Assembly: GCA_030278955.1 (NCBI GenBank)
Contig: JAOANR010000004.1
Location: forward strand, 19,099,096 to 19,163,095
Direction: 5' to 3'
Source: Hygrophila difformis
Lineage: Eukaryota > Streptophyta > Magnoliopsida > Lamiales > Acanthaceae
Length of the DNA: 64,000 bases
Both the position numbers and the translations under genes were made by a program. The notes beneath the pieces are model-generated. The model was not told where the DNA came from and searched no databases. It saw nothing but the letters and a program-made list of their open reading frames with translations. Below are positions 11,223 through 21,461 of the stretch, one piece after another. Within the stretch, counting starts at the first letter, position 1, and each line of letters begins with the position of its first letter.

Positions 11223-13766
11223 TCAACCATTCTCATAAGCATCATACCGAAATCCAGCAAACTTCTGCAATTGCAATTTTTTTCGATATCCATGATTATT
11301 CAAATCCATTCCACCATTTTTATCCCTTAATGCTCCAAGCCATAATTCCGGTGGATCTTTTCCATTCAACTTAAATTTTTTGTTAGACTCAAAGTTTACA
11401 GTATCTATCCATTCAATATCTCCAGGGTCTTTACCATTAAGCTCATGAATATCCTGCACACAAGGTTGAATAATATTAATAGCATATAAAGCTTTAGAAT
11501 CATCAGGATGTTCGATAGTATTAGAAAGATTGAAAGAAAGTTCTTCTCCATCAAATTCCAAAGTAAGAGTGCCTTTCTTCACATCAATCTTCACTCCTGC
11601 AGTATACATAAAAGGTCTTCCCAACAAAAGAGGGGGTGGATTAAAATAATGTGCATCATTCATATCCACAACATAGAAATCAACAGGAAATATTGCATCA
11701 TTAACTTGAACTAACACATCTTCTAACATACCATCCAGATAAGCATTTGATCTATCAGCAAGTTGAATAATAATTCCTGTTTCTTTCAATGGACCTAGAT
11801 TTAGGGAATTATATATTGATCTTGGCATAACATTAATCGCAGCACCTAAATCTAGCATAGCTTTGCTCACCTCTTTCGTTCCAATTTTGCAAGGAATTGA
11901 AAACATACCTGGATCACCTGTTTTGGGTGGGATTTTTCTTTTTATGACTGCAGATACACTCTCACCTGCTATTATATACTCATCTCCCCGAAGCTTCTTT
12001 TTGTTGGTGCACAATTCCTTCAAGAACTTTGCATACTTGGGGATTTGATTGATGGCTTCCAAAAGTGGAATGTTCAATTGAACTTTCTTGAATATTTCAA
12101 GCATCTCTCTCTTTTTATCAACCTTTGGAGGCTTCTTTAACCTGTCAGGAAAAGGAGGTATTTTAGTTTGATATGAAGGAATCCAATTAGAATTTACCTT
12201 GTTAGAAGTTTCTGCCTCCTTTTCAATCTCCTTCTCAATTTGCTCTTCATTTTGTTCCTTTGACATTGGAGAAGGACCTTCAACTTCTTTTCCACTCCTC
12301 AAAATCATGGCACTGACATTCTTCGGATTTGGCTCGGGTTGAGCTGGCCACTTTCCCTTCTCTCGAATTTGCCTAACTTCCTCAGACACTTGATTCATTT
12401 GGATTTGTAATTTTTCAATACTTGCCTTCGTGTCTTGTTGAAATTGCAAAGTTGATGTGGCCATGGATTTCACCAATTCTTCCAAAGATGGACTTGAACT
12501 TGTTGTAGCTTGAGGTGGTTGCCTTTCAAATTGACGAGGAGGGTGCACTTGTTGTGATGCTGAAGATGGATGATTTTGTTGTTGATGTTGATTGCCATAC
12601 CGAAGATTTGGATGATCTCTCCAACCTGGATTGTAAGTATTGGGATATGGATTGTACTGTGGACGCCAATTGGAATAGTCAAGTGCATTCACATCCACCG
12701 GTGTATCTTCTTGGAGAGTTGGGCATGCATCAGTTTGATGTTCAGAACTTGTGCAAATGCCACATGCCTTCACCTGGACAGTTGGCTTTATAATTCCTGT
12801 GGCCATCTTACGAACAAAGCTTGTCAACTCTGAAAGTTGTTGCTGCATTGTTTGCATTGAAGAATCACCACTTGGCATATTAGTTGGCATTGCATCCCTT
12901 GTGCCAAATTGTTGAGTATTCTCTGCCATTCGATCAATCAACTCCCAGGCTTGTGTTGGAGTCTTATTCACCAAAGCTCCTCCACTTGCAGCATCAATGA
13001 TGTTCCTGTCCATCAACAACAAACCATCATAGAAGTATTGAATTAACAATTGGGGTGGGATTTGATGTTGAGGACATTTAATTATAAGCCTGTTAAACCG
13101 CTCCCAGTATTCATGGAGCGTTTCACCTGATTGTTGTTTGATGCCACATATTTCCTTCCTCAAATTTGCAGCTCTTGAGGCTGGGAAATACTTCTCCAAG
13201 AACTTTCTTTTCATGTCCGTCCAAGTTGTAATGCTACCTGCTGGGAGGTAATAGAGCCAATCTTTTGCACTCCCTTTCAATGAGAATGGAAATGCCCTCA
13301 ATTTGATTTGTTCATCTGTAACTCCAGGTGGCTTCATGCTTGAACATACAACATCAAATTCATGGAGATGCTTGTGGGGCTCTTCACCTGCATGACCATT
13401 AAATTCAGGCAACAAATGAATTAATCCAGATTTTAATTCAAAGGGAGTTTCATCATCAATTGTTGGAAATGTAATGCATAAGGGCTGCTGTGTCAAGTCA
13501 GGAGCAGCCAACTCCCTCAATGTGCGGTTATCTTCAACCATGACAATATTTTTCTCTTCTAAAGATTTTGTATCACTTTCTTAACCACGTGAACTAGAAG
13601 TGTCTAGCTCTGTAGCCAATGATAAACCAGAAGTTGATGTAGAAAATTTAGATTCTTTTCTTATCTTGGCTTCCCTTGTCAATCTACGAGCTGTCTTCTC
13701 AATTTCTGGATCAAATATCAATTCACCTGTACGAGAAGAACGAGGCATAAACAAGGGAAATACCAA
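11223..13766 (-). pseudogene. gag-pro: Athila/Tat-like gag-protease with one in-frame stop
   Basis: Starts MVFPLFMPRSSRTGEL at 13766, with FDPEIEKTARRL, the usual Athila gag N-terminus. A single TAA at 13581-13583 is followed in the same frame by the rest of the protein (long frame 13541-11223, 772 codons). Gag capsid motifs include FELKSGLIHLLPEFNG, the block AFPFSLKGSAKDWLYYLP and FLEKYFPASRAANLRKEI. A C-X2-C-X4-H-like element sits near residue 260. LRSGKEV occurs near residue 415. The retroviral-type aspartic protease has DLGA at about residue 564 and LLLGRPF near 639. The frame ends about 130 residues after the protease without any reverse transcriptase. Apart from the stop it looks intact. 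Confidence 0.9.
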
Positions 13767-13820
13767 TTATAACTAAAAAGATAGAAAATATCACAGAATG
13801 TAGTGGTTGAACGCCAATCA

Positions 13821-13835
13821 CCGGCAACGGCGCCA
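13821..13835 (-). promoter_or_regulatory. Primer binding site, tRNA-Asp type
   Basis: The minus strand reads TGGCGCCGTTGCCGG, the PBS typical of Athila/Tat elements and complementary to the 3' end of tRNA-Asp. It lies 5 bp downstream of the 5' LTR. Confidence 0.9.
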
Positions 13836-13840
13836 AAATT

Positions 13841-15270
13841 TGGCAGCTTGTCGTATAGCTGCAAAAGATAATTTAATTCCTGTGTCACCAAGCACAAAAT
13901 AAATATAGTATAGCAGTGACAAGGGTCGAGTCCTCAGGGATTGGAATACCACATTCTCATAATATATACAATATTTAAAAGGGGGGGTTTTGTATTTTGA
14001 GAACAAGAAAATGATAACAAGAACTAAAAACTAAGTAATTCTACAAACTATGAAAATGATGAGTGAGATCAAGAACATAAATTTAAAACAAAGTATTGGA
14101 ATTAAAAACCTCTAGTTCAAAGATTGATTTGGAATGGCATTTGGGTAAGATCATCGATGCATAAACATTGTGGCAAGTGATAAACCAGTTATAGTTGTCA
14201 GGTCCGCTTAGACAACCAACTTTTCCTTTCAGTTTAGATAATTAAGGTACGCCCGTTAATTGCCCCTAATCAAACTAACACTCCTAGGTAAGCCCGTAGA
14301 AGATGTTGTCTAATTGCATTATAATCTAGAAAAGCCTGATTCAAACCAATTACTACCTACGCGGAGTAATTCCCAATTTGATTACACAATTCCGCGGGAA
14401 GGAACTAATCAACCCGGTTACCACCTATTCAATTCAAGTACAATTACGGATACCCAAATTGAATTGGCAATCAATTATCAAACTAGACAAATATTTGGGC
14501 CCTAAACATTCATCCAATTCAACAATAGTAAACCTTAAACAGAGGAATTGCATAAATACCAAAAGCACAATAGTTTCACAATCAAAGATACATCATCTCC
14601 CAAAATCCCATAGCCATTCTTCCTCAAATCCCTAAACTAGAGAAAAAGATAAAGTTTACTCTAAATCCATGGAAGATAAAAGCAAGAAAAGCAAAAAGAG
14701 ATTTTACAACCAAAACAAAGAGGAGAGATGAGGATGGATGAGCCTTCTTCTTTTCCCTTCTTCTTCTTTTCTTCTTCTTTTTTCTTCTTCTTCCTTCTTC
14801 TTTCTTTTCTTCTTCCTTTTTTCTTTTTCTCCTTTTCTTCTTACGTCTCCCTCTTCTTCTTTTCTTTCTTTCTCTTCTTGCCCATCCCTTTCAATGTGGT
14901 TGCTGCGTCGCTTTCTTCTTTTTGTTCCTTTCTATCTTTTCTTCTACTCAAGTGCAGCCAAATTTGACAAACTAGCCTTCCGTCCATTCCCCATTCCCCA
15001 CATCTTGAATTGTGTAATTAATTGGCTTGGTCCCATTGACTTGGGTCTTTAATTTCAGCTTGAGATCCTCTACCTAGTCATGGCCATGACTAGGGAAGTC
15101 ATGGTTGCCTGTCTTCTTCTTTCTTTCTTCCATTTTGCTCCAATTTTTCCATTGCCATGCCTTTCTCCTACAAACAACAAAACAAACACAACAAGAGTAA
15201 AGTGCTACCAAAATCACCATAAAATCATCCAAAATATATATCATTAACAAGCATAAAATTCACACTATCA
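13841..15270 (-). repeat. 5' LTR of the Athila/Tat-like element
   Basis: 1430 bp, same ends as the left copy, followed on the minus strand after 5 bp by the PBS. The TTC-rich tract at 14739-14945 differs in length from the left LTR. It contains a perfect 22-bp palindrome at 15073-15094. Confidence 0.95.
15073..15094. repeat. Perfect 22-bp palindrome in LTR
   Basis: The half-site CCTAGTCATGG is followed by its exact reverse complement. In the other LTR only the central 16 bp (7790-7805) remain palindromic. Confidence 0.85.
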
Positions 15271-15275
15271 GGCAG
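15271..15275. repeat. Target site duplication GGCAG (right)
   Basis: GGCAG directly after the right LTR; partner of 6561-6565. Confidence 0.9.
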
Positions 15276-15329
15276 CAATATAGGGGAAAAAAAGCAAAAC
15301 ATGGTTAGAAAGAAATGATGCACTACAAT

Positions 15330-15506
15330 CATTGGAAAGGGAGGGACTCAAAGCTTCCCAAGGGCCATTATTATTATTGTTTATACGTACGGCTAGTGCA
15401 ATAGATGTAGAAGCTGAATGGCGAGCTGCAGAAGCACGGCGTGCAGCAATACATTTTTGGAGGGGAGTCAGTGCAACGGCATTGGACTGGCCGTGGTTAG
15501 CATCCT
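15330..15506 (-). pseudogene. Helitron N-terminal exon 2
   Basis: The exon starts after an AG acceptor (TTAG then GATGCTAAC) and reads DANHGQSNAVALTPLQKCIAA, then ARRASAARHSAS, then GPWEALSPSLSNDC. The TPLQ...ARR block is typical of the start of Helitron proteins. The exon is similar to the first part of the next exon (6531 to about 6340), which starts with the same GATGC and has SPWEPPIPSTCNDC at the matching place. The second cysteine position has been lost here. Confidence 0.6.
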
Positions 15507-15620
15507 AAAGAATAAACCATGAAAGCAATAAAGATAACGTTAATATAATTACGAAATAAACGAAGCAACAAAAATAAATTTGTTCATAGAACAAAAAAAT
15601 ATGAAGTAAGAGTTCAGTGA

Positions 15621-15703
15621 ACCTGTGGCTGAAGCAATTGACGAAGGCGAGCACTCCGACGAAGAGGTTGTGCGTTCAATATTTCATTCCCTTCCATATC
15701 CAT
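15621..15703 (-). pseudogene. Helitron N-terminal exon 1
   Basis: ATG at 15703; reads MDMEGNEILNAQPLRRSARL and then RQLLQPQ before a GT donor (CAG then GTTCACTG at about 15621). The RRSARLRQL stretch is common at the N-terminus of plant Helitron proteins. The start-codon region is itself the last unit of a three-copy tandem repeat extending to 16118. Confidence 0.6.
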
Positions 15704-16118
15704 TTAAAAAGAAAAAAAAGAAGTTCCCTAAAGAAAGCTTAAGCTAATAAGTAGCTGGAGCAATGGAAGGAAGGAAGGAAGCATTGTTTAAGTATAAAAA
15801 AAACCTATGTAGGAAAATATTAAAAGCTGTATTCCCTTCCATATCCATTTTAAAAAAAGGAAGTTCCCTAAAGAAAGCTTAAGCTGGTAAGTACCTGGAG
15901 CAATGGAAGGAAGGAAGGAAGGAAGCATTGTTTAAGTATAAAAAAACCTACGTAGGAAAATATTAAAAGCTTCATTCCCTTCCATATCCATATTTTAAAA
16001 AAAAAAAGAAGTTCCTTAAAGAAAGCTTAAGCTAGTAAGTACCTGGAGCAATGGAGGGAAGGAAGGAAGCATTGTTTAAGTATAAAAAAACCTATTAGGA
16101 AAATATTAAAAGCTTCAA
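15683..16118. repeat. Three-copy, about 144-bp tandem repeat over a Helitron start codon
   Basis: Copies are anchored by CATTCCCTTCCATATCCAT at about 15685, 15829 and 15972 (spacing 144 and 143 bp). Each then has AAGTTCCCTAAAGAAAGCTT, GGAAGGAAGGAAGCATTG and AAAATATTAAAAGCT. On the minus strand every copy contains the same ATGGATATGGAAGGGAA start context. Confidence 0.85.
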
Positions 16119-16561
16119 AGGAAAACCTATGTAAGAAGCAAACATAAATTCTTGAGGTGCTGCAATTGCATAGCAACATTGTATGTACAGAGTTTACTAT
16201 GACACAATGCCTTCAATTGTCACACATATTCAGATTCCAGATGCGAATTTATATTGTACGAGAAATGACATACAATTGATGTAAGCAGGCCGAAGACGAA
16301 TATACATGGAGTGTTTTTAATGCAACAATGAAGACTGAACAGAATTTTGGTAACACAAGGCAAAGGGGAACAAGGCTTAATATCAATCTTGAAACCGAGG
16401 GCAGCTAAGTTTGTAGGAAAATACTCAGTTTCGACAATGCAAGACTGCCTTTGCAGGTTGTTTTAGAATGCCTCTTATAAGTAAGATGAAAAAAATAGTA
16501 GATCGAATAGCTTCAAGTGGACTATGGGGAGACCCAAAACTGAACACTAAAATCAATTTTA
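16119..16561. other. No recognisable gene
   Basis: AT-rich Helitron interior between the start-codon repeat and the candidate exon. No homology recognised on either strand. Confidence 0.5.
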
Positions 16562-16690
16562 GCACTACAAATTCCAAAAGTAAAACCCGATGCTTACCGG
16601 ATGAACGGTGGCGTAAAAGTGTTGCACGGACCACATCAAGGTGGTTGGGCATTTCGTGGAGACGGAAGCGAACCGCGAACCCAAATGAAC
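16562..16690 (-). other. Candidate captured first exon (unidentified)
   Basis: On the minus strand TTAGGGTTCATTTGGG is followed by an ATG frame MPNHLDVVRATLLRHRSS that ends at a good donor (CCG then GTAAGC). It looks like a leader and first exon but is short and I do not recognise the product. It abuts the receptor-kinase fragment on the other strand. Confidence 0.25.
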
Positions 16691-16701
16691 CCTAAACGAT
16701 A

Positions 16702-16959
16702 GTAACAGGGAAGAAGCCATTAGTAGCTGACTTTTGAGAATCTTTAGATATCGTACAATGGATTAGAGGAAAGATGAGAAACAATAGACCTTTGGAAGAA
16801 ACTCTAGACCCGAGTGCCAGGAGCAGGCATGTTTAAGAAGAGATGCTGTTGGTGTTGAGAATTGCTGTTCTTTGCACTGCAAACAACCCAAAAGATAGGC
16901 CATCTATGAGGGATGTGTTAACGATGCTCGGAGAAGCAAAGCCTCGACCGAATTTGTTG
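16702..16959 (+). pseudogene. Captured fragment of an LRR receptor-like kinase (kinase C-lobe)
   Basis: The plus-strand frame reads VTGKKPLVADF, stop, ESLDIVQWIRGKMRNNRPL, then LDPSARSRHV, stop, [35 protein letters not shown]. This is the end of the kinase domain of class XI LRR receptor kinases (PXY/PXL/MIK-like), covering the ELLTGK region to the subdomain XI arginine (DRPSMRD) and the C-terminal GEAKPR motif. Two nonsense codons, TGA at 16735 (Gly expected) and TAA at 16834 (Gln expected), and the absence of ATP-binding and catalytic loops show it is a relic. Its position upstream of the Helitron Rep gene and on the opposite strand fits Helitron gene capture. Confidence 0.85.
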
Positions 16960-18231
16960 TTCTCTATTTCAGCCTTCCCCATTTGTAAGAAGAAGCTTAT
17001 AAATCTTTACAAATACAGATACAGGAAGATTCGCTTTGCATGCTCGCAAACAGAGCTCAACAAAAGATTTACAAAAAATGAGAAAATTAGAACAGTATTA
17101 ATAGGTGTGGTACAAAATGGGCATGTTTTTTATTAACACAGAAAATTCCCATTCTAGGTGCTGCAAACACATAACTTAACAAGAAGGCAGTCAGTCCCAC
17201 AGTAACAACATACGGAGAAGGCAGCCCTTGGCACAGAAAGAAACCTGAATGAAAAAATAAAGGGCATTTGCCATTTCATTCCAACACAAGAACTCTCCCA
17301 AAACAGAGGATAAACCACATAAAATGGCACTACGACAGACTTCAGGTCAAAGAAAGCATCTGATGATAACATAAGTACTTTTCACAAATTTCATGCTTCA
17401 AATGGATCTTCTCTTGATCTCTTCTCTTGACCATAATGGCATATCCCAATTAATCTCAAATAAAATACTAATTAAAATCACCACATACGGTGAAATTAAT
17501 GATTTAATCAAAGCTTAAGAACCAGAGAACACCAATTATTCATCAATCATCATAATTACAGAATTACAAAGTGTGCGAAACCAAATTTCTTAAATCAAAA
17601 CACACTAAAAAAACATAGGGCAAAGAGGAAATCAAATTAACAAATAGGGCAGGTCATCATAGCATTCATAGAACTCAAAATAAACAGCTGCAACCTATAA
17701 ATCATGAGTACATTAATTATCTTTCTGTAGAAATTTCCAAATAATTATTACTCTCACACCTACGCAAAAACGATGTCCGCACTTGATTTGTGAATGACAA
17801 CCCTTGACCCCTGAAACATCCGAGCAAGCAGCAAACTGTTAGAAATATGGGCAAACACTCCACGCAGTTAGTACTTATAAGTAGGGACAATGAGTGTAGT
17901 GCAAAGAAAGTAAGAATCCACCGACCATCGTATACGAATAAATGGAAAAGTAAGCAGAACTATTAAAATTTTTAGAAACCATGGGCAGCTTTCGGCAAAC
18001 TTAATGCAGGGTGGGAAGCAGGAATTACACTGGAACACAGCGCAAGGGAAGCAAGGATAGAAATTGGATGGCCAAGTGGAGCGCTCAAGACAAAGGCACG
18101 GGATGGGCACAGGTTTTTTGGGGGAAACAGGTGACAAGTGCAAGGAATAGGGATTTCAGAGCACCATTCGAATTAAGATACAAGATTGGGATTGAATCAA
18201 AGGAAACGCCCCTATTCAATAAATTAATTAG
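16960..18231. other. Helitron interior without recognisable gene
   Basis: AT-rich. The first part may be 3' flank of the kinase fragment. Short open frames occur on both strands but none resembles a known family. Confidence 0.5.
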
Positions 18232-18239
18232 GTCAAAAT

Positions 18240-18600
18240 GAAATGTCGCACCTGCCGAGGCCTGTGACAGTACGCGTGAAGCCTGGGGCGGCTGAGGGGG
18301 TGGGGCAGACGGGCGGCGGAATAACGCTGGTGAGAGAGCCAGGGCACAAGAGCTTATAGCCGCGCGAAGGGCTGGTGAGCAGCAGGAGGGCGGCGACGGC
18401 AGTAGCGGGCGCTGAAGCAGTGGGGAGGTGGTGGGCCGGTAGCACGACCGACGCAGCGGCGATTGAACGGAAGTGAAAGGGCCACGACGGTGCATGGTAC
18501 GAAGGGCGACGAATTACGGCGAGCTTCTGAATTAATAAAAAAAACGCCGACGACTACGCGGGCGGCGCGGGGAGGGGGGGGAAACCACGGGAGCGAGCGT
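18240..18600 (-). other. GC-rich block with transit-peptide-like first exon candidate
   Basis: The minus strand has an ATG at 18495 opening a Ser/Arg/Pro/Ala-rich peptide (MHRRGPFTSVQSPLRRS...) that ends at CAG then GTGCGAC near 18252, a plausible donor. The composition resembles an organelle transit peptide, but it also resembles the low-complexity GC-rich leaders seen in other elements here, so identity is unknown. Confidence 0.3.
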
Positions 18601-18644
18601 TTAAACGAAGCAAGTGTTCCTGCGAAATAAAATTAGGGCACGCC

Positions 18645-19560
18645 TCAAGCTCCCACTCTGCATCTGAAATGAATCTTAGCAGTGATCACTGTAGCTAAGC
18701 AAAACAACTGTAGAGGTCTACGATCAAGTGTTCCAAAATACTGTCTTGCATTTATATATAATAGATATACATTTTCATTTGCAAACATACGTGCCATAAT
18801 GTAATCATTGATCGTATGAACAATCTTATTTGTAGGGATTATTATAGCATTATCTTTATAAGTTTCTGGATTTGAAGTGGTGCAGTTTATATTTGTGTAA
18901 GTACTCTCAACAATTTCCGCTATACGATCTCCCGTAGAGTTTATAAAATTATTATCTGGAAATGACACATCTAATTGCACATCTCCAATATCAATACCAG
19001 CTTTACCAATTACCATCATCTATATGAAGTATTTATTGTGCAAATTTCTGACATATATAATTTTCATTTTGAAAAACATTTCTTGTGGTATCTTAAGTTA
19101 ATCCATCTTAATTACACATTAATACTTTGAGTCTCCTTTTTCCAGTCACACGAGATATTGTAACATATCACTAATATGGGTAAAAACTGATTTTTGAAGA
19201 TAAAGTCCAACCTTTTTTAAAAACTGACATTGACTCTATTTTTTTAATCATAGTAAAACAAAATACGAGTGTGACTTTTTTCCTCAAAAATTGAATGAGG
19301 AATTTACTTCATTCAGATGAGCTCATAATCATTCTACCAATTAAGAATTTTTCATCCCAAATAATGAGCTTTCTTTTAATAAGTGTTGTTAAATGATTTT
19401 TTAGGATAAGTTTTTTGCAGGTAGAATTCTCGTCAGAATCTAGTGGAATACCAAATTTAGAATATGTAGTCCTATCTCTTCGAAGGAGTAGGGGCGCTAT
19501 TCCACTGGATGCTATATGCAACATAATATCACTTCTCCCACGAAAGGCTAAACATAATGT
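18645..19560 (-). pseudogene. Fragment of a second Helitron helicase
   Basis: 19524-19309 reads LHIASSGIAPLLLRRDRTTY then SKFGIPL and KLIIWDE (Walker B region). 19019-18645 reads GDVQLDVSFPDNNFI, IAEIVESTY and IIPTNKIVHTINDYI, the standard order of a Helitron helicase. Between them about 290 bp has lost the frame. It differs from the helicase at 2624-3960, so it belongs to another Helitron. Beyond 18645 homology stops abruptly, probably where the first Helitron inserted or recombined. Confidence 0.75.
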
Positions 19561-20341
19561 TTTCTAAATAAATAATCGATAAAGGTCTTGTCAGTTCCAC
19601 CACGAAAAGAAAAAAAAATCAACCCTCATCACTACGTACAATAATTTATTATAAACGTTCCTCTGCTCATCAATCATATCAACAAAAGTAATAGCTTATC
19701 CGAGTTTATTTATTTCTTATTATAATATGCCTCTTCTAGTATCAATAGAGTATCTGTTTTCGATGTTAAAACTTCATTCAATACCAACATTCCAGATAAA
19801 ATTTTCAAATATATAAAATTTGCAGCAATTAGCTTTTCAATTTCTAATAAAGCTAGATTTATATTTGTTCTTCCGTCAATTGCAAATCTATTAGAATATA
19901 GATTAATGAATTATTTCTTAAAAATATAGATTAAAAAAATTAAATTTACCTTCTTTATTTAATGATAGATCTATTGGCACCAAATAACTCTTATACACCC
20001 AATTCTTTTATTTATAATATGCTTTATGAAAATAATTAATTTACTCTAAATCAATTATTCATAGAATATGAATTTTCACAATTCTCTTAATAATTATAAT
20101 TTTTGTTATTATTTTTAATATAATAAAACATAAATAAAATTTATACTATTTAATATATATTTATATACAATTAAAATGGTATAATTATAACACATATTTT
20201 TTTTTAACGATTAACAATTATATAATTGTATATTACTTTTAGGAGAAGTGATATATTTTTGTAAAAACATGGCTATATATACATTAATTAATACATACAA
20301 ATCTTTTCCATATATTCATTAATGTATCTTTTAATAATATA
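19561..20341. other. AT-rich intergenic DNA
   Basis: Very AT-rich, no frame or known repeat recognised up to the MITE. Confidence 0.6.
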
Positions 20342-20601
20342 CTTCCTCCGTCTAGTATTGATGTTTACATTTTCTAATGTTTTACTATTCACACACAAAC
20401 TTTCACTTAAACTTTTGTCATGGTTATACAAGTTAAAATATTGCCAACTGGGATCTTATTAGATTCGTCTCGTCGTGTAGTTTTTAAATATCGAACTTTT
20501 AGAATTTTTACTTGTATCGAACTTGAGTTATTAATGGTTTAAAATGTGCATTGAACTTTATGAAAATGGATCCGTAAACAATATTTGTGAGACGGAGGTA
20601 G
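20342..20601. mobile_element. Stowaway-like MITE (Tc1/mariner)
   Basis: Terminal inverted repeats CTTCCTCCGTCT and AGACGGAGGTAG match the Stowaway consensus CTCCCTCCGT. It is flanked by TA at 20340-20341 and 20602-20603. 260 bp, no coding capacity. Confidence 0.8.
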
Positions 20602-20773
20602 TAAATTCTATGTATAAATTGCGAATTCCATGTAAATTGAAATTTCAAATCTTTTAAACACTGAAAATTGTGGAACTCCATATAAATTGGAAAATAAATA
20701 AGTATCTTTTAAAAACTAAAAATTAGGATTTTCATATATACATTAATATATCTTTAACATCAATAAATAAATA

Positions 20774-21112
20774 CACTACAAGAATAAAAGGAAATACTGA
20801 CCGACATCTGCGGTCGGCAAACCCAATAGACAGGTCCTTTTGCCCGGTACCGACCGACTTGCCGACTGCAGTCGTTCGGTAATATCTTGGTCCGGAAACG
20901 GCCGCCGACCATGTGGCGTGTCGTTGGTGAAGTTGCCGACCAACTTCCCAACCGGTTGCGGGTCGCTAAATTTCCTGACCGGTTTACCGACCAACATTGC
21001 GGTCGACAATCCGGCCGCAACGGACTTCGGGATCTCGAGATTACCGACCGTCGGTAAGTCGGCCGGTACACTCGCCGACTACATTCCCGACCGGGTGTGC
21101 GGTCGGTAATAA
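20774..21112. repeat. CACTA 3' subterminal repeat region
   Basis: Dense GACCGAC/GTCGGT motifs in both orientations next to the terminal CACTA. In this superfamily such repeats bind the TNPA-type protein. Confidence 0.8.
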
Positions 21113-21461
21113 CTGAAGCTACAACAACAGAATGGTTGTTGCCACAGTCCATCCCTGCTGCCAATGGCCAAAAACCAAGCAACACATCAATACCAAACAT
21201 CCAAACTTCACATATTGTATATTTCAAACATCAATCATTCAAATTGATATGAAATCTTCACACAACACCAGACATTCGATAATGATTCGATAAACACAAC
21301 TACTACAACATGGATCATCCTTTATAGTCCAACAATTTACAAGTAGATGTGCAAACAGTCGAACAATTCACAAGTGTAATCACAACTATGACTGAAACTG
21401 AAGATAATCGAAACAAGCAAGTTCACGTCTAATAATAAGACCAAAAATAAAGCAATAACAG

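Larger units (their letters stand above)
6566..15270 (-). mobile_element. Athila/Tat-like LTR retrotransposon, gag-protease only, complete ends
   Basis: Two nearly identical LTRs (6566-7984 and 13841-15270) flank an interior with a tRNA-Asp-type PBS, a gag-protease gene and a purine-rich tract, all on the minus strand. A 5-bp target duplication GGCAG sits at 6561-6565 and 15271-15275. The interior has no reverse transcriptase, RNase H or integrase frame, so the element needs enzymes from a relative. The high LTR identity implies recent insertion. The target was an intron of the Helitron gene. Confidence 0.95.
2624..18640 (-). mobile_element. Helitron, interrupted by two LTR elements; right edge uncertain
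   Basis: Segments 2624-6565 and 15276 to about 18640 together encode, on the minus strand, an N-terminal exon set, the HUH Rep domain and a PIF1-family helicase, the diagnostic pair of a plant Helitron. The helicase 3' end is cut at 2623 by a family Z LTR. An intron is split by the Athila-like element at 6566-15270. I could not identify the terminal TC, the CTRR or the 3' hairpin, so the right limit is only where a second helicase fragment starts (18645). The right-hand part also carries a receptor-kinase fragment on the opposite strand, as expected of gene capture. Confidence 0.75.

Noticed and set aside
20760..21227. Open frames over the CACTA end
   Set aside because: They translate the CCGACC subterminal repeats.
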